Assembly: GCF_051014685.1 (NCBI RefSeq)
Contig: NW_027479732.1
Span: 1 to 64,000, forward strand
DNA: 64,000 nucleotides
Reading direction: 5' to 3'
Source of the DNA: Ptiloglossa arizonensis
Lineage: Eukaryota; Arthropoda; Insecta; Hymenoptera; Colletidae
A program made the position numbers and the translations under genes. Of this stretch, positions 22,801 through 36,000 are shown piece after piece (position 1 is the first letter of the stretch; each line of letters opens with the position of its first letter). The notes beneath the pieces were generated by a model. It worked only from the letters and a program-made list of their open reading frames with translations, did not search any database and was not told where the DNA came from.

Positions 22801-25800
22801 GCATCTGAAAGTAGAAACTCGCCCGATTACAACGGTATGTGCATTTTTTCCATAGGCCATTCTGGTTAAGCGTTTGGAGCAGCAGAATTGCGAAAAATCT
22901 TTTGTCTTCTCAACCATTTCTTGGTTTCAAACTCCCATATCTCGCGGACGGATTGACCTAACCCAAAAATTCCTATTGCATCTGAAAGTAGAAACTCGCC
23001 CGATTACAACGGTATGTGTATTTTTTCCGTAGGCCATTCTGGTTAATCGTTTGGAGCAGCAGAAGTGCGAATAATTTGTTGTCTTCTCAACCATTTCTTA
23101 GCTTCAAACTCCCATATCTCGCGAACGGATTGACGTAACCCAAAATTTCCTATTGCGTCTGAAAGTAGAAACTCGGCCGATTACAACGGTATGTGTATTT
23201 TTTCCGTAGGCCATTCTGGTTAAGCGTTTGGAGCAGCTGAATTGTGATAAATTTTTTGCCTTATCTACCATTTCTTGGCTTCAAACTCCCATATCTCGCG
23301 AACGGATTGACCTAACCCAAAAATTCCTATTGCATCTTAAAGTAGAAACTCGCCCGATTACAACGGTATGTGTATTTTTTCCCTAGGCCATTCTGGTTAA
23401 GCGTTTGGAGCAGCAGAATTGCGAAAATTTTTTGCCTTCTCTACCATTTCTTGGCTTCAAACTCCCATATCTCGCGAACGGCTTGACCTAACCCAAAAAT
23501 TCGTATTGCATCTGAAAGTAAAAACTCGCCCTATTACAACGGTATGTGTATTTTTTCCCTAGGCCATTCTGGTTAAGCGTTTGGAGCAGCAGAATTGCGA
23601 AAAATTTTTTGCCTTCTCAACCATTTGTTGGCTTCAAACTCCCATATCTCGCGAACGGATTGACCTAACCCAAAAATTCGTGTTGCATCTGAAAGTACAA
23701 ACTCGCCCGATTACAGCGGTATGTGTATTTTTTCCCTAGGCCATTCTGGTTAAGCGTTTGGAGCAGCAGAATTGCGAAAAATTTTTTGCCTTCTCAACCA
23801 TTTCTTGGCTTCAAACTCCCATATCTCGCGAACGGATCGTCCTAACCCAAAAATTCCTATTGCATCTGAAAGTAGAAACTCGCCCGATTACAACGGTGTG
23901 TGTATTTTTTCCATAGGCCATTCTGGTTAAGCGTTTGGAGCAGCAGAAATGCGAAAAATTTTTTGTCTCCTCAACCATTTCTTGGCTTCAAACTCCCATA
24001 TCTCGCGGACGGATTGACCTAACCCAAAAATTCCTGTTGCATCTGAAAGTAGAAACTCGCCCGATTACAACGGTGTGTGTATTTTTTCCATAGGCCATTC
24101 TGGTTAAGCGTTTGGAGCAGCAGAAATGCGAAAAATTTTTTGTCTCCTCAACCATTTCTTGGCTTCAAACTCCCATATCTCGCGAACGGATTGACCTAAC
24201 CCAAAAATTCCTGTTGCATCTGAAAGTAGAAACTCGCCCGATTACAACGGTATGTGTATTTTTACCATAGGCCATTCTGGTTAAGCGTTTGGAGCAGCAG
24301 AAATGCGAAAAATTTTTTGTCTCCTCAACCATTTCTTGGCTTCAAACTCCCATATCTCGCGGACGGATTGACCTAACCCAAAAATTCCTGTTGCGTGTGA
24401 AAGTAGAAACTCGCCCGATTACAACGGTACGTGTATTTTTTCCCTAGCCCATTCTGGTTAAGCGTTTGGAGCAGCAGAATTGCGAAAAATTTGTTGTCTT
24501 CTCAACCATTTCTTAGCTTCAAAGTCCCATATCTCGCGAACGGATTGACCAAACCCAAAAATTCCTGCTGCGTCTGAAAGTAGAAACTCGCCCGATTATA
24601 ACGATATGCGTATTTTTTCCCTAGGCCATTCTGGTTAAGCGTTTGGAGCAACAGAATTGCAAAAATTTTTTGCCTTCTCAACCATTTCTTGGCTCCAAAG
24701 TCCCATATCTCGCGAACGGATTGACCTAACCCAAAAATTCCTATTGCATCTGAAAGTAGAAACTCGCCCGATTACAGCGGTATGTGTATTTTTTCCCTAG
24801 GCCATTCTGGTTAAGTGTTTGGAGCAGCAGAATTGCGAAAAATTTTTTGCCTTCTCAACCACATCTTGGCTTCAAACTCCCATATCTCGCGAACGGATTG
24901 ACCTAACCCAAAAATTCCTATTGCATCTGAAAGTAGAAACTCGCCCGATTACAGCGGTATGTGTATTTTTTCCCTAGGCCATTCTGGTTAAGCGTTTGGA
25001 GCAGCAGAAGTGCGAAAAATTTGTTGCCTTCTCAACCATTTCTTGGCTTCAAACTCCCATATCTCGCGAACGGATTGACCTAACCCAAAAATTCCTATTG
25101 CATCTGAAAGTAGAAACTCGCCCGATTACAACCATATGTGTATTTTTTCCCTAGGCCATTCTGGTTAAGCGTTTGGAGCAGCAGAATTGCGAAAAATTTT
25201 TTGCCTTCTCAACCATTTCTTGGTTTAAACTCCCATATCTCGCGAACGGATTGACCTAACCCAAAAATTCCTGTTGCATCTGAAAGTAGAAACTCGCCCG
25301 ATTACAACGGTATGTGTATTTTTTCCATTGGCCATTCTGGTTAAGCGTTTGGAGCAGCAGAATTGCGAAAAATTTTTTGTCTTCTCAACCATTTCTTGGC
25401 TTCAAACTCCCATATCTCGCGGACGGATTGACCTAACCAAAAAATTCCTGTTGCGTGTGAAAGTAGAAACTCGCCCGATTACAACGGTACGTGTACTTTT
25501 TCCCTAGCCCATTCTGGTTAAGCGTTTGGAGCAGCAGAATTGCGAAAAATTTGTTGTCTTCTCAACCATTTCTTAGCTTCAAAGTCCCATATCTCGCGAA
25601 CGGATTGACCAAACCCAAAAATTCCTGCTGCGTCTGAAAGTAGAAACTCGCCCGAATACAACGGTATGTGTATTTTTTCCCTAGGACATTCTGGTTAAGC
25701 GTTTGGAGCAGCAGAATTGCAAAAATTTTTTGCCTTCTCAACCATTTCTTGGCTCCAAAGTCCCATATCTCGCGAACGGATTGACCTAACCCAAAAAGTC

Positions 25801-28800
25801 CTATTGCATCTGAAAGTAGAAACTCGCCCGATTACAGCGGTATGTGTATTTTTTCCCTAGGCCATTCTGGTTAAGCGTTTGGAGCAGCAGAAATGCGAAA
25901 AATTTTTTGTCTCCTCAACCATTTCTTGGCTTCAAACTCCCATATCTCGCGAACGGATTGACCTAACCCAAAAATTCCTGTTGCATCTGAAAGTAGAAAC
26001 TCGCCCGATTACAACGGTATGTGTATTTTTTCCATAGGCCATTCTGGTTAAGCGTTTGGAGCAGCAGAAATGCGAAAAATTTTTTGTCTCCTCAACCATT
26101 TCTTGGCTTCAAACTCCCATATCTCGCGGACGGATTGACCTAACCCAAAAATTCCTGTTGCGTGTGAAAGTAGAAACTCGCCCGATTACAACGGTACGTG
26201 TATTTTTTCCCTAGCCCATTCTGGTTAAGCGTTTGGAGCAGCAGAATTGCGAAAAATTTGTTGTCTTCTCAACCATTTCTTAGCTTCAAAGTCCCATATC
26301 TCGCGAACGGATTGACCAAACCCAAAAATTCCTGCTGCGTCTGAAAGTAGAAACTCGCCCGAATACAACGGTATGTGTATTTTTTCCCTAGGCCATTCTG
26401 GTTAAGCGTTTGGAGCAGCAGAATTGCAAAAATTTTTTGCCTTCTCAACCATTTCTTGGCTCCAAAGTCCCATATCTCGCGAACGGATTGACCTAACCCA
26501 AAAATTCCTATTGCATCTGAAAGTAGAAACTCGCCCGATTACAACCGTATGTGTATTTTTTCCCTAGGCCATTCTGGTTAAGCGTTTGGAGCAGCAGAAT
26601 TGCGAAAAATTTGTTGTCTTCTCAACCATTTCTTAGCTTCAAAGTCCCATATCTCGCGAACGGATTGACCAAACCCAAAAATTCCTGCTGCGTCTGAAAG
26701 TAGAAACTCGCCCGAATACAACGGTATGTGTATTTTTTCCCTAGGCCATTCTGGTTAAGCGTTTGGAGCAGCAGAAGTGCGAAAAATTTGTTGCCTTCTC
26801 AACCATTTCTTGGCTTCAAACTCCCATATCTCGCGAACGGATTGACCTAACCCAAAAATTCCTATTGCATCTGAAAGTAGAAACTCGCCCGATTACAACC
26901 GTATGTGTATTTTTTCCTAGGCCATTCTGGTAAGCGTTTGGAGCAGCAGAATTGCGAAAAATTTGTTGTCTTCTCAACCATTTCTTAGCTTCAAAGTCCC
27001 ATATCTCGCGAACGGATTGACCAAACCCAAAAATTCCTGCTGCGTCTGAAAGTAGAAACTCGCCCGAATACAACGGTATGTGTATTTTTTCCCTAGGACA
27101 TTCTGGTTAAGCGTTTGGAGCAGCAGAATTGCAAAAATTTTTTGCCTTCTCAACCATTTCTTGGCTCCAAAGTCCCATATCTCGCGAACGGATTGACCTA
27201 ACCCAAAAATTCCTATTGCATCTGAAAGTAGAAACTCGCCCGATTACAGCGGTATGTGTATTTTTTCCCTAGGCCATTCTGGTTAAGCGTTTGGAGCAGC
27301 AGAATTGCGAAAAATTTTTTGCCTTCTCAACCATTTCTTGGCTTCAAACTCCATATCTCGCGAACGGATTGACCGAACCAAAAATTCCTGTTGCATCTGA
27401 AAGAAGAAACTCGCCCGATTACAACGGTATGTGTATTTTTTCCATAGGCCATTCTGGTTAAGCGTTTGGAGCAGCAGAAATGCGAAAATTTTTTTGTCTC
27501 CTCAACCATTTCTTGGCTTCAAACTCCCATATCTCGCGAACGGATTGACCTAACCCAAAAATTCCTGTTGCATCTGAAAGTAGAAACTCGCCCGATTACA
27601 ACGGTATGTGTATTTTTTCCATAGGCCATTCTGGTTAAGCGTTTGGAGCAGCAGAAATGCGAAAAATTTTTTGTCTCCTCAACCATTTCTTGGCTTCAAA
27701 CTCCCATATCTCGCGGACGGATTGACCTAACCCAAAAATTCCTGTTGCGTGTGAAAGTAGAAACTCGCCCGATAACAACGGTACGTGTATTTTTTCCCTA
27801 GCCCATTCTGGTTAAGCGTTTGGAGCAGCAGAATTGCGAAAAATTTGTTGTCTTCTCAACCATTTCTTAGCTTCAAAGTCCCATATCTCGCGAACGGATT
27901 GACCAAACCCAAAAATTCCTGCTGCGTCTGAAAGTAGAAACTCGCCCGATTATAACGATATGCGTATTTTTTCCCTAGGCCATTCTGGTTAAGCGTTTGG
28001 AGCAGCAGAATTGCGAAAAATGTTTTGCCTTCTCAACCATTTCTTGGCTTCAAACTCCCATATCTCGCGAACGGATTGACCTAACCCAAAAATTCCTATT
28101 GCATCTGAAAGTAGAAACTCGCCCGATTACAACGGTATGTGTATTATTTCCCTAGGCCATTCTGGTTAAGCGTTTGGAGCAACAGAATTGCAAAAATTTT
28201 TTGCCTTCTCAACCATTTCTTGGCTCCAAAGTCCCATATCTCGCGAACGGATTGACCTAACCCAAAAATTCCTATTGCATCTGAAAGTAGAAACTCGCCC
28301 GATTACAGCGGTATGTGTATTTTTTCCCTAGGCCATTCTGGTTAAGTGTTTGGAGCAGCAGAATTGCGAAAAATTTTTTGCCTTCTCAACCACATCTTGG
28401 CTTCAAACTCCCATATCTCGCGAACGGATTGACCTAACCCAAAAATTCCTGTTGCGTCTGAAACTAGAAACTCGCCCGATTACAAAGCTATGTGTATTTT
28501 TTCCCTAGGACATTCTGGTTAAGCGTTTGGAGCAGCAGAATTGCGAAAAATTTTTTGCCTTCTCAACCATTTCTTGGCTCCAAAGTCCCATATCTCGCGA
28601 ACGGATTGACCTAACCCAAAAATTCCTATTGCATCTGAAAGTAGAAACTCGCGCGATTACAGCGGTATGTGTATTTTTTCCCTAGGCCATTCTGGTTAAG
28701 CGTTTGGAGCAGCAGAATTGCGAAAAATTTTTTGCCTTCTCAACCATTTCTTGGCTTCAAACTCCCATATCTCGCGAACGGATTGACCTAACCCAAAATT

Positions 28801-30050
28801 CCTGTCGCATCTGAAAGTAGAAACTCGCCCGATTACAACGGTATGTGTATTTTTTCCATAGGCCATTCTGGTTAAGCGTTTGGAGCAGCAGAATTGCGAA
28901 AAATCTTTTGTCTTCTCAACCATTTCTTGGTTTCAAACTCCCATATCTCGCGGACGGATTGACCTAACCCAAAAATTCCTATTGCATCTGAAAGTAGAAA
29001 CTCGCCCGATTACAACGGTATGTGTATTTTTTCCGTAGGCCATTCTGGTTAAGCGTTTGGAGCAGCAGAAGTGCGAATAATTTGTTGTCTTCTCAACCAT
29101 TTCTTAGCTTCAAACTCCCATATCTCGCGAACGGATTGACGTAGCCCAAAATTTCCTATTGCGTCTGAAAGTAGAAACTCGGCCGATTACAACGGTATGT
29201 GTATTTTTTCCGTAGGCCATTCTGGTTAAGCGTTTGGAGCAGCAGAATTGTGATAAATTTTTTGCCTTATCTACCATTTCTTGGCTTCAAACTCCATATC
29301 TCGCGAACGGATTGACCTAACCCAAAAATTCCTATTGCATCTTAAAGTAGAAACTCGCCTGATTACAACGGTATGTGTATTTTTCCCTAGGCCATTCTGG
29401 TTAAGCGTTTGGAGCAGCAGAATTGCGAAAATTTTTTGCCTTCTCTACCATTTCTTGGCTTCAAACTCCCATATCTCGCGAACGGCTTGACCTAACCCAA
29501 AAATTCGTATTGCATCTGAAAGTAAAAACTCGCCCGATTACAACGGTATGTGTATTTTTTCCCTAGGCCATTCTGGTTAAGCGTTTGGAGCAGCAAGCAT
29601 TGCGAAAAATTTTTTGCCTTCTCAACCATTTGTTGGCTTCAAACTCCCATATCTCGCGAACGGATTGACCTAACCCAAAAATTCCTGTTGCATCTGAGAG
29701 TAGAAACTCGCCCGATTACAGCGGTATGTGTATTTTTCCCTAGGCCATTCTGGTTAAGCGTTTGGAGCAGCAGAATTGCGAAAAATTTTTTGCCTTCTCA
29801 ACCATTTCTTGGCTTCAAATTCCCACATCTCGCGAACGGATTGACCTAACCCAAAAATTCCTGTTGCATCTGAAAGTAGAAACTCGCCCGATTACAACGG
29901 TATGTGTATTTTTTCCATAGGCCATTCTGGTTAAGCGTTTGGAGCAGCAGAATTGCGAAAAATTTTTTGCCTTCTCAACCATTTCTTGGCTTCAAACTCC
30001 CATATCTCGCGAACGGATTGACCTAACCCAAAAATTCCTATTGCATCTGA
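22801..30050 (+). repeat. Mixed section: monomer triplication, dimers, onset of the CGGCCG and CCATTGG variants
   Basis: At 23883-24413 three successive monomers are near-copies of one another (177-bp period; gaaatgcgaaaaa with gtctcctcaacc in each). At 26281, 26634 and 26986 a tagcttcaaagtccc monomer recurs every 353 bp, a tandem dimer in three copies. The actcggccgatt variant first appears at 23171 and again at 29177. The ccattggcc variant, which removes the usual TAG, first appears near 25325. Several one-base deletions cluster at 26915-27500 and 29290-29760. Confidence 0.72.
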
Positions 30051-33000
30051 AAGTAGAAACTCGCCCGATTACAACCGTATGTGTATTTTTTCCCTAGGCC
30101 ATTCTGGTTAAGCGTTTGGAGCAGCAGAATTGCGAAAAATTTTTTGCCTTCTCAACCATTTCTTGGTTTAAACTCCCATATCTCGCGAACGGATTGACCT
30201 AACCCAAAAATTCCTGTTGCATCTGAAAGTAGAAACTCGCCCGATTACAACGGTATGTGTATTTTTTCCATTGGCCATTATGGTTAAGCGTTTGGCGCAG
30301 CAGAATTGCGAAAAATTTTTTGTCTTCTCAACCATTTCTTGGCTTCAAACTCCCATATCTCGCGGACGGATTGACCTAACCAAAAAATTCCTGTTGCGTG
30401 TGAAAGTAGAAACTCGCCCGATTACAACGGTACGTGTACTTTTTCCCTAGCCCATTCTGGTTAAGCGTTTGGAGCAGCAGAATTGCGAAAAATTTGTTGT
30501 CTTCTCAAACAATTCTTAGCTTCAAAGTCCCATATCTCGCGAACGGATTGACCAAACCCAAAAATTCCTGCTGCGTCTGAAAGTAGAAACTCGCCCGAAT
30601 ACAACGGTATGTGTATTTTTTCCCTAGGCCATTCTGGTTAAGCGTTTGGAGCAGCAGAAGTGCGAAAAATTTGTTGCCTTCTCAACCATTTCTTGGCTTC
30701 AAACTCCCATATCTCGCGAACGGATTGACCTAACCCAAAAATTCCTATTGCATCTGAAAGTAGAAACTCGCCCGATTACAACCGTATGTGTATTTTTTCC
30801 CTAGGCCATTCTGGTTAAGCGTTTGGAGCAGCAGAATTGCGAAAAATTTTTTGCCTTCTCAACCATTTCTTGGTTTAAACTCCCATATCTCGCGAACGGA
30901 TTGACCTAACCCAAAAATTCCTGTTGCATCTGAAAGTAGAAACTCGCCCGATTACAACGGTATGTGTATTTTTTCCATTGGCCATTATGGTTAAGCGTTT
31001 GGCGCAGCAGAATTGCGAAAAATTTTTTGTCTTCTCAACCATTTCTTGGCTTCAAACTCCCATATCTCGCGGACGGATTGACCTAAGCAAAAAATTCCTG
31101 TTGCGTGTGAAAGTAGAAACTCGCCCGATTACAACGGTACGTGTACTTTTTCCCTAGCCCATTCTGGTTAAGCGTTTGGAGCAGCAGAATTGCGAAAAAT
31201 TTGTTGTCTTCTCAACCAATTCTTAGCTTCAAAGTCCCATATCTCGCGAACGGATTGACCAAACCCAAAAATTCCTGCTGCGTCTGAAAGTAGAAACTCG
31301 CCCGAATACAACGGTATGTGTATTTTTTCCCTAGGCCATTCTGGTTAAGCGTTTGGAGCAGCAGAAGTGCGAAAAATTTGTTGCCTTCCCAACAATTTCT
31401 TGGCTTCAAACTCCCATATCTCGCGAACGGATTGACCTAACCCAAAAATTCCTATTGCATCTGAAAGTAGAAACTCGCCCGATTACAACCGTATGTGTAT
31501 TTTTTCACTAGGCCATTCTGGTTAAGCGTTTGGAGCAGCAGAATTGCGAAAAATTTTTTGCCTTCTCAACCATTTCTTGGTTTAAACTCCCATATCTCGC
31601 GAACGGATTGACCTAACCCAAAAATTCCTGTTGCATCTGAAAGTAGAAACTCGCCCGATTACAACGGTATGTGTATTTTTTCCATTGGCCATTCTGGTTA
31701 AGCGTTTGGAGCAGCAGAATGCGAAAATTTTTTGTCTTCTCAACCATTTCTTGGCTTCAAACTCCCATATCTCGCGGACGGATTGACCTAACCAAAAAAT
31801 TCCTGTTGCGTGTGAAAGTAGAAACTCGCCCGATTACAACGGTACGTGTACTTTTTCCCTAGCCCATTCTGGTTAAGCGTTTGGAGCAGCAGAATTGCGA
31901 AAAATTTGTTGTCTTCTCAACCATTTCTTAGCTTCAAAGTCCCATATCTCGCGAACGGATTGACCAAACCCAAAAATTCCTGCTGCGTCTGAAAGTAGAA
32001 ACTCGCCCGAATACAACGGTATGTGTATTTTTTCCCTAGGACATTCTGGTTAAGCGTTTGGAGCAGCAGAATTGCAAAAATTTTTTGCCTTCTCAACCAT
32101 TTCTTGGCTCCAAAGTCCCATATCTCGCGAACGGATTGACCTAACCCAAAAATTCCTATTGCATCTGAAAGTAGAAACTCGCCCGATTACAGCGGTGTGT
32201 GTATTTTTTCCCTAGGCCATTCTGGTTAAGCGTTTGGAGCAGCAGAATTGCGAAAAATTTTTTGCCTTCTCAACCATTTCTTGGCTTCAAACTCCCATAT
32301 CTCGCGAACGGATTGACCTAACCCAAAAATTCCTATTGCATCTTAAAGTAAAAACTCGCCCGATTACAACGGTATGTGTATTTTTTCCCTAGGCCATTCT
32401 GGTTAAGCGTTTGGAGCAGCAGCATTGCGAAAAATTTTTTGCCTTCTCAACCATTTGTTGGCTTCAAACTCCCATATCTCGCGAACGGATTGACCTAAAC
32501 CAAAAATTCCTGTTGCATCTGAGAGTAGAAACTCGCCCGATTACAGCGGTATGTGTATTTTTTCCTAGGCCATTCTGGTTAAGCGTTTGGAGCAGCAGAA
32601 TTGCGAAAAATTTTTTGCCTTCTCAACCATTTCTTGGCTTCAAATTCCCACATCTCGCGAACGGATTGACCTAACCCAAAAATTCCTGTTGCATCTGAAA
32701 GTAGAAACTCGCCCGATTACAACGGTATGTGTATTTTTTCCATAGGCCATTCTGGTTAAGCGTTTGGAGCAGCAGAATTGCGAAAAATTTGTTGCCTTCT
32801 CAACCATTTCTTGGCTTCAAACTCCCATATCTCGCGAACGGATTGACCTAACCCAAAAATTCCTATTGCATCTGAAAGTAGAAACTCGCCCGATTACAAC
32901 CGTATGTGTATTTTTTCCCTAGCCCATTCTGGTTAAGCGTTTGGAGCAGCAGAATTGCGAAAAATTTGTTGTCTTCTCAACCAATTCTTAGCTTCAAAGT

Positions 33001-36000
33001 CCCATATCTCGCGAACGGATTGACCAAACCCAAAAATTCCTGCTGCGTCTGAAAGTAGAAACTCGCCCGAATACAACGGTATGTGTATTTTTTCCCTAGG
33101 CCATTCTGGTTAAGCGTTTGGAGCAGCAGAATTGCGAAAAATTTTTTGCCTTCTCAACCATTTCTTGGTTTAAACTCCCATATCTCGCGAACGGATTGAC
33201 CTAACCCAAAAATTCCTGTTGCATCTGAAAGTAGAAACTCGCCCGATTACAACGGTATGTGTATTTTTTCCATTGGCCATTATGGTTAAGCGTTTGGCGC
33301 AGCAGAATTGCGAAAAATTTTTTGTCTTCTCAACCATTTCTTGGCTTCAAACTCCCATATCTCGCGAACGGATTGACCTAACCCAAAAATTCCTATTGCA
33401 TCTGAAAGTAGAAACTCGCCCGATTACAACCGTATGTGTATTTTTTCCCTAGGCCATTCTGGTTAAGCGTTTGGAGCAGCAGAATTGCGAAAAATTTTTT
33501 GCCTTCTCAACCATTTCTTGGTTTAAACTCCCATATCTCGCGAACGGATTGACCTAACCCAAAAATTCCTGTTGCATCTGAAAGTAGAAACTCGCCCGAT
33601 TACAACGGTATGTGTATTTTTTCCATTGGCCATTCTGGTTAAGCGTTTGGAGCAGCAGAATTGCGAAAAATTTTTTGTCTTCTCAACCATTTCTTGGCTT
33701 CAAACTCCCATATCTCGCGGACGGATTGACCTAACCAAAAAATTCCTGTTGCGTGTGAAAGTAGAAACTCGCCCGATTACAACGGTACGTGTACTTTTTC
33801 CCTAGCCCATTCTGGTTAAGCGTTTGGAGCAGCAGAATTGCGAAAAATTTGTTGTCTTCTCAACCATTTCTTAGCTTCAAAGTCCCATATCTCGCGAACG
33901 GATTGACCAAACCCAAAAATTCCTGCTGCGTCTGAAAGTAGAAACTCGCCCGAATACAACGGTATGTGTATTTTTTCCCTAGGACATTCTGGTTAAGCGT
34001 TTGGAGCAGCAGAATTGCAAAAATTTTTTGCCTTCTCAACCATTTCTTGGCTCCAAAGTCCCATATCTCGCGAACGGATTGACCTAACCAAAAAATTCCT
34101 GTTGCGTGTGAAAGTAGAAACTCGCCCGATTACAACGGTACGTGTACTTTTTCCCTAGCCCATTCTGGTTAAGCGTTTGGAGCAGCAGAAGTGCGAATAA
34201 TTTGTTGTCTTCTCAACCATTTCTTAGCTTCAAACTCCCATATCTCGCGAACGGATTGACGTAACCAAAAATTTCCTATTGCGTCTGAAAGTAGAAACTC
34301 GGCCGATTACAACGGTATGTGTATTTTTTCCGTAGGCCATTCTGGTTAGGCGTTTGGAGCAGCAGAATTGTGATAAATTTTTTGCCTTATCTACCATTTC
34401 TTGGCTTCAAACTCCCATATCTCGCGAACGGATTGACCTAACCCAAAAATTCGTATTGCATCTGAAAGTAAAAACTCGCCCGATTACAACGGTATGTGTA
34501 TTTTTTCCCTAGGCCATTCTGGTTAAGCGTTTGGAGCAGCAGAATTGCGAAAAATTTTTTGCCTTCTCAACCATTTGTTGGCTTCAAACTCCCATATCTC
34601 GCGAACGGATTGATCTAACCCAAAAATTCCTGTTGCATCTGAGAGTAGAAACTCGCCCGATTACAGCGGTATGTGTATTTTTTCCCTAGGCCATTCTGGT
34701 TAAGCGTTTGGAGCAGCAGAATTGCGAAAAATATTTTGCCTTCTCAACCATTTCTTGGCTTCAAATTCCCACATCTCGCGAACGGATTGACCTAACCCAA
34801 AAATTCCTGTTGCATCTGAAAGCAGAAACTCGCCCGATTACAACGGTATGTGTATTTTTTCCATAGGCCATTCTGGTTAAGCGTTTGGAGCAGCAGAATT
34901 GCGAAAAATTTTTTGCCTTCTCAACCATTTCTTGGCTTCAAACTCCCATATCTCGCGAACGGATTGACCTAACCCAAAAATTCCTATTGCATCTGAAAGT
35001 AGAAACTCGCCCGATTACAACCGTATGTGTATTTTTTCCCTAGGCCATTCTGGTTAAGCGTTTGGAGCAGCAGAATTGCGAATAATTTTTTGCCTTCTCA
35101 ACCATTTCTTGGTTTAAACTCCCATATCTCGCGAACGGATTGACCTAACCCAAAAATTCCTGTTGCATTGAAAGTAGAAACTCGCCCGATTACAACGGTA
35201 TGTGTATTTTTTCCATTGGCCATTCTGGTTAAACGTTTGGCGCAGCAGAATTGCGAAAAATTTTTTGTCTTCTCAACCAATTCTTAGCTTCAAAGTCCCA
35301 TATCTCGCGAACGGATTGACCAAACCCAAAAATTCCTGCTGCGTCTGAAAGTAGAAACTCGCCCGAATACAACGGTATGTGTATTTTTTCCCTAGGCCAT
35401 TCTGGTTAAGCGTTTGGAGCAGCAGAAGTGCGAAAAATTTGTTGCCTTCTCAACCATTTCTTGGCTTCAAACTCCCATATCTCGCGAACGGATTGACCTA
35501 ACCCAAAAATTCCTATTTCATCTGAAAGTAGAAACTCGCCCGATTACAACCGTATGTGTATTTTTTCCCTAGGCCATTCTGGTTAAGCGTTTGGAGCAGC
35601 AGAATTGCGAAAAATTTTTTGCCTTCTCAACCATTTCTTGGTTTAAACTCCCATATCTCGCGAACGGATTGACCTAACCCAAAAATTCCTGTTGCATCTG
35701 AAAGTAGAAACTCGCCCGATTACAACGGTATGTGTATTTTTTCCATTGGCCATTCTGGTTAAGCGTTTGGAGCAGCAGAATTGCGAAAAATTTTTTGTCT
35801 TCTCAACCATTTCTTGGCTTCAAACTCCCATATCTCGCGGACGGATTGACCTAACCAAAAAATTCCTGTTGCGTGTGAAAGTAGAAACTCGCCCGATTAC
35901 AACGGTACGTGTACTTTTTCCCTAGCCCATTCTGGTTAAGCGTTTGGAGCAGCAGAATTGCGAAAAATTTGTTGTCTTCTCAACCATTTCTTAGCTTCAA

